Position numbers and translations under genes: made by a program. The notes under the pieces were generated by a model. It did not search any database, was not told the origin of the DNA, and was given only the letters and a program-made list of their open reading frames with translations. A DNA stretch of 64,000 nt from positions 8,556,001 through 8,620,000 of the forward strand of contig OZ199840.1 of NCBI GenBank assembly GCA_964304625.1, written 5' to 3'. This document shows positions 24,554-36,307 of this stretch, one piece after another. Positions within the stretch are counted from its first letter, which is position 1. The number at the start of each line of letters is the position of its first letter. The DNA comes from Kudoa neothunni. Lineage: Eukaryota; Cnidaria.

Positions 24554-24996
24554 TTAACCCTCCTGGTACCAGCTAAGGTATTTGAGAGACCCCACATTAT
24601 CTATTTTGTTTCTAAATCCAAAAATCAGATTCTGAGTCTTAAAAATTTCAGAATACTTCTAATACTATTATTTCGATATTTTAATGAAAATATTTTTTAT
24701 AATATTAATTAAATCTAATGAATAAATTCAAAAATAATACTAGAGTTAATTTTTAATGCATTGGATTAGTTTTCTAATGTTACATATTTGTTTTATAAAT
24801 ATTAAAAATAGCTTTATCCCCACGAAAATTTGATAATATCCGTTCTATTATATGATAAAATGGTGCGCCTTTCTAAATATTACAGCCTCACGGATTTACG
24901 AGGATTAATCCAATTAAGCCGCGCGCTTAACATTTCTTGCGGCTATTGAGGTAGCAATTGTTAAATAACTTTTTTTGAGGCATAGATAATATTTAG

Positions 24997-26800
24997 TATT
25001 AGACCAGACCAAACCATTGATGATGTTGAAAAACTTATTGAGAATTCTTCTTCTGTAGATAATGATAGTTGCTCAGAATACGAAATATCTGAATCAGATG
25101 ATTGTGTTATTAGTGATATAGATAGTGATGAAGGTTTTCAAAGTGACGTTAAATTGGCTCTAGTAAACCCGAATAATGATTCTATTTTTTCTTCCCCGTC
25201 TGGTCTTGAATGGTCCCGAAGAATTTGTTCGAAAACTAAATCACATAACATCGTTACTTCACCCTCAGGCATTTTAGAGGGAGCGAACAATATAACGTCT
25301 ATTTGTGATGCCTTTGAATTGTCTATGTCGGGTGATATAATTAATGAGATAGTAAAATACAGCAACAAGTACTGCGAAAAAACTAACCCAGAGACACACA
25401 CGACAATAACTAAAAATGAAATAAAAGCATTTATAGGCATATTAATTATTGCTGAGCGTTCAAATGGTAAGATGCTTGCTCGTAGGAATATGTGGGATGG
25501 TAGCTCATTATCCAAATAATTTTCTTCCCCACAGTGATGTCCAGAAACAGATTCACTTATCTTTCTTTATAGAAGAATCCGTTTCGACGATAAAGCAAAT
25601 AGAATTTATCGGGTTCAAATTACAAATGACAAATTCGAACCTTGCTACCAAATTTTCAATCTATTTAATGAAAATTGCCTGAAATATTATTCACCAGGCA
25701 CGCATATTACAATGGATGAAAGGTTAATAAGGTTTAGGGTAAATGTCCGTTTCGGGTATACATGAAAAGCAAGCCCGAACGATTCGGGATCAAACTTTGG
25801 GTGGCTTCAGACGTAGAAACGTCATATCTATTGAACATTCAACCTTATACTGGGAAGATTGGTGGAACAAAGGAAATAAATCAGGCTGAAAATGTTGTCA
25901 CAAGACCTGTCTTCCCATTTTATAGAACTGGCCGAGGAGTGACTCTAGACAACTTTTTTACATCCATTTCTTTAGCCACGAATCTCCTCAAAGAAAACCT
26001 GACATTTATAGGGACAATTAGTTCGAATAAATGCGATATACTCAAAGAATTCTTAAAATCGCCACGCCGAGAGGTTTTCTCCTGTCTGTGCGGGTTTTCT
26101 GATGATCTTTCACTTACTTCCTATGTACCCAAAAAGAACTATGCGGTCAATATATTGTCTACCAAATTTCGTGACTCTTCAACAGAAGACACATATGGAA
26201 AAAGACAAACGGTGATTCTTCAATATAACAAAACCAAAGGAGGTGTTGATAATGGGGACAAAATGACCCAGTCATACTCCTGTTCGCGACCTACTCGTAG
26301 ATGGCCACTCAAGATTTTCATGGAAATCATTTATATGGCTGCGTTGAACGCATATATTATTTAGATACAAAAAAATTCTGAGTGGAAAAAAATGATAGTT
26401 GGAAGCAACAGAAATTTATTCGCGAGCTTGCCATAGAATTGGAAACACCCAATGTAGCACATCGTCATGAGAATTCTCATACTCTTCAATCCCACATAAA
26501 GTATGGTTTCCAATTTTTTGAAATCTCCACCAATAATGACGATTTGACGATATCTGTATCTGAATCAAATTCCACTCAACAATCAAAGAGAAATAGATGC
26601 CATTTTTGTCCTCGGAATAAGGATAAAAAATCCAGACTGAGATGTTTCAACTGTTTTAAATTTGTTTTTTTAAAACATAGAGTAAAAAGGAATATTATTT
26701 ATTGTTTGGATTGCACCAATTCTTTGGAATATATCGTGTTAATATATTTTTTTCTTCGACATATGCTTGTAGGTTATAAATTATACACGAATTTTCATTA
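24997..26800 (+). pseudogene. piggyBac transposase, frame-broken
   Basis: The acidic N-terminal part is open to 25519 (VDNDSCSEYEISESDD, then ICSKTKS, ITKNEIKAFIGILI). Frame breaks and stops follow between about 25519 and 25760. The catalytic half is open at 25762-26364: MDERLIRFRV just before it (first Asp), VTLDNFFTS (second Asp) and TKGGVDNGDKM (third Asp), then RWPLKIFMEIIYMAALNAY. Another break precedes the cysteine-rich C-terminus (CHFCPRNKDKKSRLRCFNC, 26382-26801). The catalytic residues survive, but the protein cannot be made from this copy. Confidence 0.8.
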
Positions 26801-27401
26801 ATAATTGAGTGCAGTGTGTAATTCATTTTACGATCTCTAATGCATTAACATTTATGACGTATACAATTTTAATATATTATAATAAATTCTACCTAAGGCC
26901 AAATGGATTTGCAATTTTTGAATTTACACACAGTCATGCCATTCGGGATAAAAAATATCGGTCTGTTGAAAAAACAAATAAAATTAACCTCGCTATAGAG
27001 CAGGGTTTTCCTAAACGGGGTGCATGAGGTAATTGTTGGGGGTGCGGGAGCACCCTATGATGAATTAAGAATTTAAGCCTGACTGTATGACTGAAAGAAA
27101 AATTTGAGTTCAGAAATTCAGTTTGAAGCTACCGTATTTAATTAAATATAATATAATTGGATATTATGCTAGTGAAATAATCTAATAATAACAGATTTTA
27201 TATAGTGCACTTTCCATTAAAATCATTCTATCTTTTAAAATCATATTAATTTATAATTCAGAAATCATTACTTATTTGCCAAAAACTCATTAATTATTAA
27301 TAAAATACCGTCAACTTGTATCTTGGATTATGAAGACGTTAACAGATTTCAACTTAATGCTGTGTATTTAATGAGTGAATTAACATCGCCCACGCATCAT
27401 C

Positions 27402-29157
27402 ATGGTTGCTTCCCGAAAGGTTAGAAAATGGAATGAGGATTATACTCGGTATGGCTTCACAAGAGTTACCATTGAAGGAATTGACCGCCCTCGTTGTATT
27501 CTTTGCAACTCAACATTGTCCAATGCTAACCTAAAACCATCAAAGCTCGGTGAACATTTTCAAGCTATTCATGGTGGTAGTTTAAAAACTGGAAACGATT
27601 TCGATTCGCTGAAAGCCAAAAGAACCCGATACGACATGAAAGGAACACTTTCGAGTTATGGATTTGTTAATGAGGAGAAACCTTTACTTTTGGCTTCCTT
27701 CAACGTTGCCTATGAAATTGCGAAAAAGAAAACAGCCCATACAATCGCGGAGGATCTGATAAAAATTTGCATTGCTGAATCTACAAAAATTATATTGGGT
27801 GAAGAGGCTGCAAAAAAACTTTAAAGGATCCCTATGTCCAGCAATGTTGTAAGGAACAGAATAGATGCCATTGGTGCTGATATTCTTGGCTAACTTATTT
27901 CTGATATCAAAGAATCTCCTCTGAAGATATCGATTCAACTGGATGAATCGACGGATGTAGACAATTGCAGTCAGCTAATAGCGTTTGTTCGTTTCGTTAA
28001 AGAAAACATCATTCGTGAAGAATTTCTTTTTTGCAAGCCTCTGAACACAACAACAACTGCCGAGGATATATTTAATGTAATAAAGTCTTTTTTTAATAAT
28101 ATGGAGATTCCATTAACTATTATTGGATCAATTTGTACGGATGGTGCTCCTGCGATGCTGGGTGTTAAATCTGGACTCGTTGCTCTCATGAGAAAGGAAG
28201 TGCCTGATGTAATGGTCATGCATTGTATCCTACACCGCCAGGCCTTAATGTCAAAGACTTTGCCAGGACCTCTAAAAGACGTCATGGATGTATGTGTTAA
28301 AATAATTAATTTTATTCACTCAAGGGTACTGAATCACCGTTTGTTTAAGGCGTTTTGCAATGAACTTGGCAGTGAATTCTCAGTTTTATTATTTCATACA
28401 GAAGTAAGATGGCTTTCTCGCGGTAAAGTCTTGGCTAGATTATTCACCTTAAGAAAGGAAGTTGGAAAATTCTTAAGAATGCAAAAATCCAACCTTGCTA
28501 ACGTTATGGAGAACCCTACTTTTTCAATAATACTGACATACTTGGCAGATATATTTCAACATCTGAACGATTTAAATTGTTCAATTCAAGGGAAGGGAGT
28601 TAACATGGTGATAGCTTCTGAGAAATTGCGAGATTTCAGGAAAAAACTAATCTTATGGTATTCGAGAGTAGAAAGTGGAAATCTTGCTAATTTTCCTTTA
28701 CTGGACGAACTTCTCCAAGATAAACAACACTTCCATTGTAGGCAAGATATCATGAATAATGCCATGTACCACATAAATAAATTGAGACTATCCTTTGATG
28801 GTTATTATTCTCCCGGCCATTTACAAGATTCTGATATTTGGCTTGTTGATCCATTTTCATTTAATGTTAATAATATGAATAATGATACTGAGGAATTAAT
28901 AGATTTGCAAGAAAATTACACAATGAAGTTGAGGTACCATGAAAATTCACTTGAGAACTTTTGATGCAATGTCCAAATGCAGTTACCCGTCCCTTGCAAA
29001 AAGAGCATTAAAAATTCTTATCCCATTCGCGACGACCTGGTTGTGCGAGTCTGGATTTTCATCTTTGTTGTATTTAAAAAATAAATATAGAGATTTACTG
29101 AACCCAGAAAATGATTTACGCATCGCATTGACAAATGTGGAACCGCGATTTAAATAA
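27402..29157 (+). pseudogene. hAT transposase (ZBED5/FAM200-like), three disabling changes
   Basis: One frame runs from the ATG at 27402. A BED-type finger appears first (CILCNSTL ... HFQAIH), then KISIQLDESTD and ICTDGAPAMLG (catalytic Asp regions), VMHCILHRQAL, TEVRWLSRGKVL, and the C-terminal hAT dimerisation region LCESGFSSLLYLKNKYRDLL and IALTNVEPRF. In-frame TAA codons interrupt it at 27822-27824 and 27891-27893. A frame change near 28950 shifts the dimerisation region into the next frame. Intact relatives are about 600 residues long, matching the span here. Confidence 0.85.
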
Positions 29158-29290
29158 TTAGTGAAAGAACGCCGAGAGAGGGAAAGCCGATAAATCAAAA
29201 TTAAACTCAATAGTTTCTAAATGTTTTATCATTTTTTTGAATCTTGGTCTCTTACATGCTTATTAAAGTGACTGAATTTGATATCAAACA

Positions 29291-29312
29291 TAATATATAT
29301 ATATATATATAT
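29291..29312. repeat. (TA)n microsatellite in the hAT element
   Basis: Pure TA run within the 3' non-coding part of the nested hAT. Confidence 0.8.
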
Positions 29313-30722
29313 TAACTAGATATCTGATTATACGCAATATTTTATTAATTGTTTTATAAAATAAAAATGCTATAATTTTTGGCTTTCTTTTTAAAATGTA
29401 TGATTATTATAGGAATGCTTTATTTAATTTTATTCATAAAGTAGTAGCGATTCATCGACTAAACTCACGAAAATTATTTTAGTATATTTCTTTAAAAATT
29501 ACAAAGTCAAAATGCATTATTTGGAATATAAACTTAAAGTAAAAAAAGGAAACACAAATTTACCATTAATATTTTTATAAATATTAGCATAGGGGTGCGA
29601 GAGTGAACTTGATAATCGTTTGGGGGTGCGGTGGAAAAAATAAAAGGGAAACGCTGCTATAGAGGAATGAATGATTTTTTTACAAAATAATTCTCTACTT
29701 TGAGAAATTGTACCAAATATGACTCGTAAAATTAAAAAAGTATCTACGTAAAAATAGTTATACTAATTTCCGTTTTCGTTACTATTTTGCGAATTTCAAA
29801 AATAATAAAATAATGACAAGGCGAAAGTGAATTTGTTGTACATATAAATATTAAAAATAATTACGAAAAAATATGAAAGATATGTTGACTATTATCTTTG
29901 GTGTATTAAACAGTAATGCTCAAATAATGCAATCTGAAGCCACAATGTCATTCATTGGTTAAAAATATTATCAATTTATGTATTATCCCATGGAGGTAGC
30001 TGTTGACACGATAAATAATATTTGAAGGTCATTAATTTTGGCTATATTTAATTATTTTTATCCCACCGCTTAGCTTTTAACGGCTAAGAATAATTAAATA
30101 GAGCAGATTCAAAACGATTAAATCTGTACAAAGCTTGTGAGTAAGAGTCGCTGAGATTAAAAATTTATATTGAGTAAGCGTACATGCCGTTTATGACTTA
30201 ATTTTATCGTGTCTATAGCGTCTGCCTAATAAAATTTAGGAAATAATATAGATCAGTATTGGATAATAGAAGCCTTCGCTCATATGCCTTAATGATTGAT
30301 CAATGCGGCTATGACATCAATCAATCATTATTACGGTTTCACCGACTTATACCAAAAAGCGATGAATATTTAGTTGTTGCGATAGTCATGATTTTTTCTA
30401 ATTATTCATAATTTTTCGATCATTAGTCTTCCAAATATCCTGTTTCGGTATAAAACTGATAATGTTCGCTATTTATGTTACATTTTGATGCATTTGTATC
30501 ATTGTTCGCGCAATGTTTTTCGTCATGAACAAATGATTTATGTATAGATCAAATAATAAAAACTCATTTTATTGGGCATGAGTTATCATATTTGTGTCTA
30601 ATTTTTGGTGAAATAGTTTTTAGCAGATTGAAAAATTTTAAGGGGTATTTCGGCTTGGGTACGTTAATGACCTCAGTTGGTCACCCGTGTTCTGTTATCG
30701 TAGTTGATACAGGAAGGGTTAA

Positions 30723-31133
30723 TGTATCGCGATTATTTGATGATGCATTAATTTTAATGAAATAGACAATGTTACGTAAAAGGTTGAGTCTGTTCTGACT
30801 TTAAAGATTAAATCATTTTCAAATAATAAGAATTTCCTTATTAAGTATTTTACGATAATTTTTTCCAATAAAATCAAGCTCAAGATATTAATATTTTTAT
30901 CTGGAAATTCACTAACATAAGTTGATCAGATTCCAAATTAATAAAAACTATAATTACCGTTAGAGTCACAAAAAACTAATTCAAAATCAATATAAAATGG
31001 AGATAAACCTTGTGAAATCACATAATTAAAAAAAATCAATCCAACTAATGACTTAAAATATCAAATAATGCTACGTGATCGAATAATTTCTATCATAAAT
31101 GTTACCTATAAACTATAATTAACGAAAATTAGC
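30723..31133. other. Intergenic DNA, no gene seen
   Basis: AT-rich spacer between the piggyBac right end and the 3' end of the minus-strand surface-protein gene. Confidence 0.5.
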
Positions 31134-34127
31134 TTAATCTTTTTTCTTCTTCAGTACCACGATTCCAACCATCGCTACGACCACAACCACAACAACGCAC
31201 GTAATAATGATTCTATAAAACGGTTAGTTCAAATATCGGCAATTATAAATGTTTACATAAGTTTGGTTTTATCCCTAAAAAATATCAAATTCAATAAAAA
31301 AATATTACTAAGCTCACCCTGAACTACTCTTTGCTCCTACGATATATAACATTAAATTACACTGTGAACAAATAATATACCTTGTTGTATGTCAGCACCA
31401 CCAAAAATCGTATCATCTTGAGCACTGTAAACAGTCAAATAATAGTTATTTCCATCAGGTAAATCATTTATTTTGAATTCTTTACAGGTCTCAATAGCAG
31501 CACAACCGTCGACGTTTCTTCCCATGCAAGATTTTACTACTGCATTAGATTTGACACTACTGTTACGTAACTCCCATTTGCATTTTGATCTATCATTCAT
31601 ACTGGCTGGATATGTTGTGGTTACAATGAAACTGTTCCCATCACGTGTAATGACGACTGATATCAATTTTGAGGAGTCTGTTGGGTTTACTTTTGGTGCA
31701 CCTTATGTAAGTTTCGTTTAAGAAATTTTTAATAGTGACATTAATTAAATCATTAATTGTAGTACTTGATTCTATGATATGCTCTTTTTGTGAAGATTTT
31801 CCGATAGCCGTGACTAAGATTTTGTATGTGCTTGTTGCTTCATACTCGGGGAATTTTATGGAACTGCAGAGCGGATTTGATGAACATGTGCTTGCGCTGT
31901 TAGCGGCACCAGAAAGCTGTGTATTTGAAGTACCTTGGACTGAAGATTTTGCTGATGGCATTAGACTATCATCTGCCACCATTGGCACAGAAATTCTAGC
32001 TATGCTGAGATCCGCAGAGCTTAACCTGGAAGGAGATGTTGAAGCGGGTGCTGGTCCTGGCACTGGTGCTACTGGGGCGGCAGCTGATGTCGTAATTTTC
32101 GGTACCTCTGGACATGTGTAATAATTTGTATAATCTTGGCCAGTCTTCTTTTGTACGATATAACTGCAAGTTGCACTTGGATCCACGGAATTTAATCGTG
32201 CCCTCAATGACAGGCCATCCAACGTGATCTTATGTGTTATCGTTAATGTTGTTAATGCTAATAAACAATTAAAGAGTAAATTATAACTTCAATAACCTGT
32301 TCGTATATTTTTGTAATCTTTTATGCCGTAATCTTTATGTGCGATCACTCTAATGTCATAAGATGTGTTTGGCTCAAGGTCTTCTATCGTAACTTGTTCA
32401 CTGCAAATTCCTCTACACGGAGTGTTGCCATTGCATTTCGCTTGGTAAAAGCTGTCCAATCCAGCCGGACTTACCAAATACTCACAGGTAGGTTCATCTT
32501 TCATATTTTGAGCTGAAGTTACGGCCATAGGTGTAAGAGAGACTGTTGTGTCTGTCTTCGTAGGATCGGTAGTTCCATATTCTTTGTTTGCTCCCTTTAC
32601 TATATAGATCATTATTTTACAAAATAAACATACTGATTTACTTGTTCTTATAAATATCTGCTCTTTAAAATTATCTGGATCACCAATGCCTTGAGTTGTA
32701 ATTTCAATCATGTAAGCTTTTCCCGCTGTCAATCCCTGGATCACCAGTTTTGTTGTGCAATCAGTTTTGCACTTACCACTATTATTATTACTCTCAGTGT
32801 TGCATGTTGTCTCTGTTAGGGTAACTGGTTTGATTTTGTCTGCCAAGTAGGGTTTAAGAGTACACTCAGTCATTGAAGCAGAGCCTTTTTTTAATTGTGG
32901 ACCATCAAACGTCACACCAAGATCGGTATAAGCTGAAAGCAAACCTTCATCTGATTCAGGAATGACTAATGAAAATAAGAAATGCGCATTAATTTAAGAA
33001 CTACCCAATTTAGTTTGTGTGTAACCATCCAAACTCTCACCGGTAGCCTTTATGTTATGATGTCTGGTTTGGATTAAAATATCGTAAATTTTTTTACTTG
33101 CAATGCCGTTGAGTTCGACGTACTTACAAGGGGCGTAACAACTCTTATCGGTTACACCACAAACTGAAGTATATGGTTCACTTTTTGCTGCGTTCAAACC
33201 ATCTTTTAGGCTGAACAAGCACATTTCCGACGAGGGGGAATTGGTGAATTTAATTCCCACTTTGTCGTTATCTTTGGCAACAATATAAAACTGAGGCTGA
33301 TAAATACCTATGTTTTTCTTCATATATTGATTGGGCATATTGTAAAAGAAACTGGGATATTTTTCGCACCTTACTTCGTAATACGGTAACAATAGATCAA
33401 AATCAACTTTCTTAATGTTTTCAGCATTACAAGTGCTCACACCGGTAGTTTCTGTATATTTAATATCTTTATAATAAATGTGGCAATCTACAGGTGCACA
33501 AGTTTTTGCACCGAATTTCAGCTTATTACTGTCGGTAGTGTCGGTGGACACGGTAATTTGTGGATTAGCCAATAATGCTAAATTTTATTGATTATTATAT
33601 TAAATTTAATTTACTTACGTATTGAATATCCGAACACTTTTGATCCCGCGCCTTGAGTTTTTTCTTTGACGGCGTCTGTGTCAGCGCCTACGTAGACGAA
33701 TATATATTTGGTTCTTGGTGAGAGTTTTTCATAGGTTATTTTGTTCACATTAGAATTACAATCGACAACACATTTACCAGTAGCTTTATCATTGTCATTA
33801 GCGGAACAGTTGGTGATATCCATAAACGTGGTTGCTGTTTCAACCTCGTTAGATCGCATTAAATGGCACTTTTTGCTTTCTGAATAGTCAGTGCCATCAA
33901 GATTGATTTTAATTTGGTCTTCTTCATTATCTGAACCTTTCACAATCTGGTATTTCATCGTCTTTGTTGGAGGTGCAGGTGCAGGTGTAACTGGAGATGC
34001 AGCCGGAGGACTTAGTGGTCCACCAGCATTGGTTGTGCTTGATATCAAAATACCTAAACATACATTAGCATTAAAATTAACTCAAGAAGATACCTAAAGC
34101 AAAGTAGAGAGATCCAGCTATTTTCAT
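31134..34127 (-). CDS. Type I membrane protein with tandem Cys-rich FN3-like repeats
   Basis: Nine exons join in frame: 34127-34094, 34053-33619, 33577-33005, 32965-32642, 32599-32297, 32257-31766, 31701-31381, 31336-31318 and 31212-31134, giving about 859 residues. A signal peptide (MKIAGSLYFALGILISSTTNA) is followed by a Pro/Ala-rich spacer. About six or seven repeats of roughly 90-120 residues follow. Each ends in a fibronectin-III-like L.P.T.Y.I.V strand (LSPRTKYIFVYV, LTAGKAYMIEIT, LEPNTSYDIRVI, LPDGNNYYLTVY), preceded by a cysteine pattern such as GKCVVDC, GKCKTDC, TPCRGIC. A second Pro/Ala-rich linker sits in exon 6. The C-terminus is one membrane span (IIITCVVVVVVVAMVGIVVL) and a KKKKD tail. 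Seven of the eight introns are phase 1, so most exons are symmetric modules. It is probably a surface adhesion or receptor-like protein. No orthologue is recognised. Confidence 0.8.
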
Positions 34128-36307
34128 GGTTGACAATTAAATGAACTACCAATTGATCGTTCGGAATACAATTGACCCGAATTTCGCTCATTTGTGGATA
34201 TAATGATCCATTCATTGTCAGACAGAAAAACTTAGACTAGATAATAATTATTTAAGTTATAAAAAAATAATCTAAACCAATTTTTCACCATCTAGTTCAA
34301 ATCAGTGTGGTAAATTAATTATGACTTTTAATGGAACTATAAGTCACTCCATGATACATTATTTTTTTAGGATAAAATCAAAGTTAAATATTAAGCCATG
34401 AAAAATAATGGTAATACTATTTATTATAGAGTATTTAATATTAACGCTAATGCCCATCTTTTCCTGATATTATGTGATGGAAAATTTTAACTTTAATTTC
34501 ATATTTGAATAGAAAAATTCTACGGAACATTTAATCTAATTAGCAGGCTAAACCCTGTAAATTTTATTTTTCTATTTTAATTGATGCATTTCGAAGCTTT
34601 TCATTATTTTTGCAATATGATGATACAGATTAAGGGTCTCCAAAATGATCGATACGTGTTATAAAGATTCCACAGAATTTTATGGACTTTGAGGTAATGC
34701 TTCCCATCTTCCTAGTTCATATTACATTATTTAATTCAACGTTTTTCATTTATGTAGAGATACTTTGTAGCTCATAAAAACTAATGAATAGATTGGCTTT
34801 ATTTTTCTTAAATATTAATGATCAACAGTACTCATTGTTATTAACAATTTATAAAACAACCATGATAGTTTATATTAAGTTTATAATAAACTTAGAAGGA
34901 TAAATATAATTTTTAAAATTGATTTGAATCGTAATTACAAAAGCTACGAAAATAAACATAATAATCTGAAAGTGTTGTTTGAACCCCTGTCGACACTTCA
35001 AAAACTCTTCAAGCGCCCCCAAGCTAAGGAACATAGTCTTAGGGTAAAGATTAAAATATTCTTATTAACTTTTATAGGCAGCTATGAATAAATATTAACT
35101 TTTCTATATATGTGTGATTTAATCTTAGAATCTGTCGTTGTATTAATATGCGTGCAAAAGTATGTAACTATAATCGTATACAAGCGATCTAACTTGGTAA
35201 GTCAATTGAATATGATTTATGATGAATAATAGATTCATTGTGGTAAATTTACGAATATATTTGTTTTTTGCCATGACTTAATTATAAATACCTGGGTAAG
35301 TCAACAAACTTCAAAATTTTTCTAATATATTTTGATGTTACATCGTTAATAAAAGCTTTTTTGGAGGGTTAATATAATTTTGCATTGTATTATGTATTGG
35401 AAATAGAATATTAATGGGGTATATTGCACATATTTTTAATAAAATCTCCGAAAAGGTTCGACGAAAAAAAGTTTGGAGACCCCTGATATAGATAAGCAAA
35501 ATTGTACGCACACTTTCCATTCGAATATAAATAGAGGTATTGATAGAAATTAATGAGTATTTTTAAGTTTATTTAACAAATTGTTGACCAAAAATATAAC
35601 GACCTTAATTTTATGAGCAATATAATTAAAGATTATAGTTCATTTATTTACTAAACAAAATCATTAAGTACCTTAAATAGGACTTTTAGTTCTTTTAAAA
35701 ATCATACAATAAAAATTAATCCTCCTAGTTATAAAATTTATTATTAGTCCAAAAACGTTAAAAAAATAAAATCGATCTAAAATGCGTCAGAAATAAAAAT
35801 ATTAATCATTACTCCTTTTTTCAATTATATAAAGGATGTTAATGATGTTTTAAATAGCTGTGAGTGTTAACTTACGTATTCATTATTTCAACATAATTTC
35901 CTGATTTTTAAATAAATGAGACCGTTCTTTTAAACAATAATACTTACTGGTTCAAAAATATAAAAATTTAATTATCAAACTACGATTAAATCTAAAATGT
36001 AAAGGTGTTTTGTGGTTGAAAAACTAGATTACTGCTTAAATATTAACCAGTTTTCTCGAAGGAATAACCCTTTAAAAAAACTTACTGTTTGTTTGTCCTA
36101 AAAAAATTTCTTTGTATTGAACTATTCGTAGATTAACAAAAACTATGTGGAAATATCGGTTAGACCGAAGAGACCAATAATTTCTTATTAACTTACATGA
36201 CACGATTGAGAGTGAGCTGCGTTTTGTGCAAAAGTAATCGTGAAGATAAATTCTTAAACTACGTACAGAATACGGTATCGCATATTTACATGAAGCTTTT
36301 TTAGTAA
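34128..36307. other. AT-rich intergenic DNA, no gene seen
   Basis: Upstream region of the FN3-like gene. Near 35470-35486 the complement of AGGGGTCTCCAAACTTTTTT resembles a hAT end, and GGGTCTCCAAAATG occurs at about 34634-34647, but no convincing target duplication joins them. No host gene was found. Confidence 0.4.

Larger units (their letters stand above)
26993..29664 (+). mobile_element. Full-length hAT transposon with perfect 8-bp target duplication
   Basis: CTATAGAG is present at 26993-27000 and again at 29657-29664. The element between them (27001-29656, 2,656 bp) starts CAGGGTTTTCC and ends GGGAAACGCTG, imperfect 11-bp inverted ends of hAT type. It carries a ZBED5/FAM200/SCAND3-like transposase frame. 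The perfect duplication suggests a fairly recent insertion, although the coding region is already broken. It sits inside the older piggyBac element. Confidence 0.9.
24554..30722. mobile_element. piggyBac element interrupted by a nested hAT
   Basis: TTAA at 24554-24557 is followed by CCCTCCTGGTACCAGCTAAGG, and TTAA at 30719-30722 is preceded by the complement of CCCTTCCTGTATCAACTACG. The pair are imperfect terminal repeats. Inside lies a piggyBac transposase pseudogene and the complete hAT at 27001-29656. Without the hAT and its 8-bp duplication the element would be about 3.5 kb, a normal piggyBac size. The transposase content is firm. The right boundary rests on the imperfect end. Confidence 0.6.

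Noticed and set aside
27822-27893. Reassigned stop codons (TAA read as an amino acid) in the hAT transposase
   Set aside because: Host genes end at TAA, TAG and TGA exactly where their families end, so the standard code holds and the stops are mutations.
33308-33374. A short intron inside the third FN3-like exon (GTAAGG...ACATAG)
   Set aside because: None of the available donors restores the frame, whereas the unspliced reading is open throughout.
34630-35490. Second non-autonomous hAT element bounded by GGGTCTCC motifs
   Set aside because: The two candidate ends are weak and the flanking 8 bases do not match.
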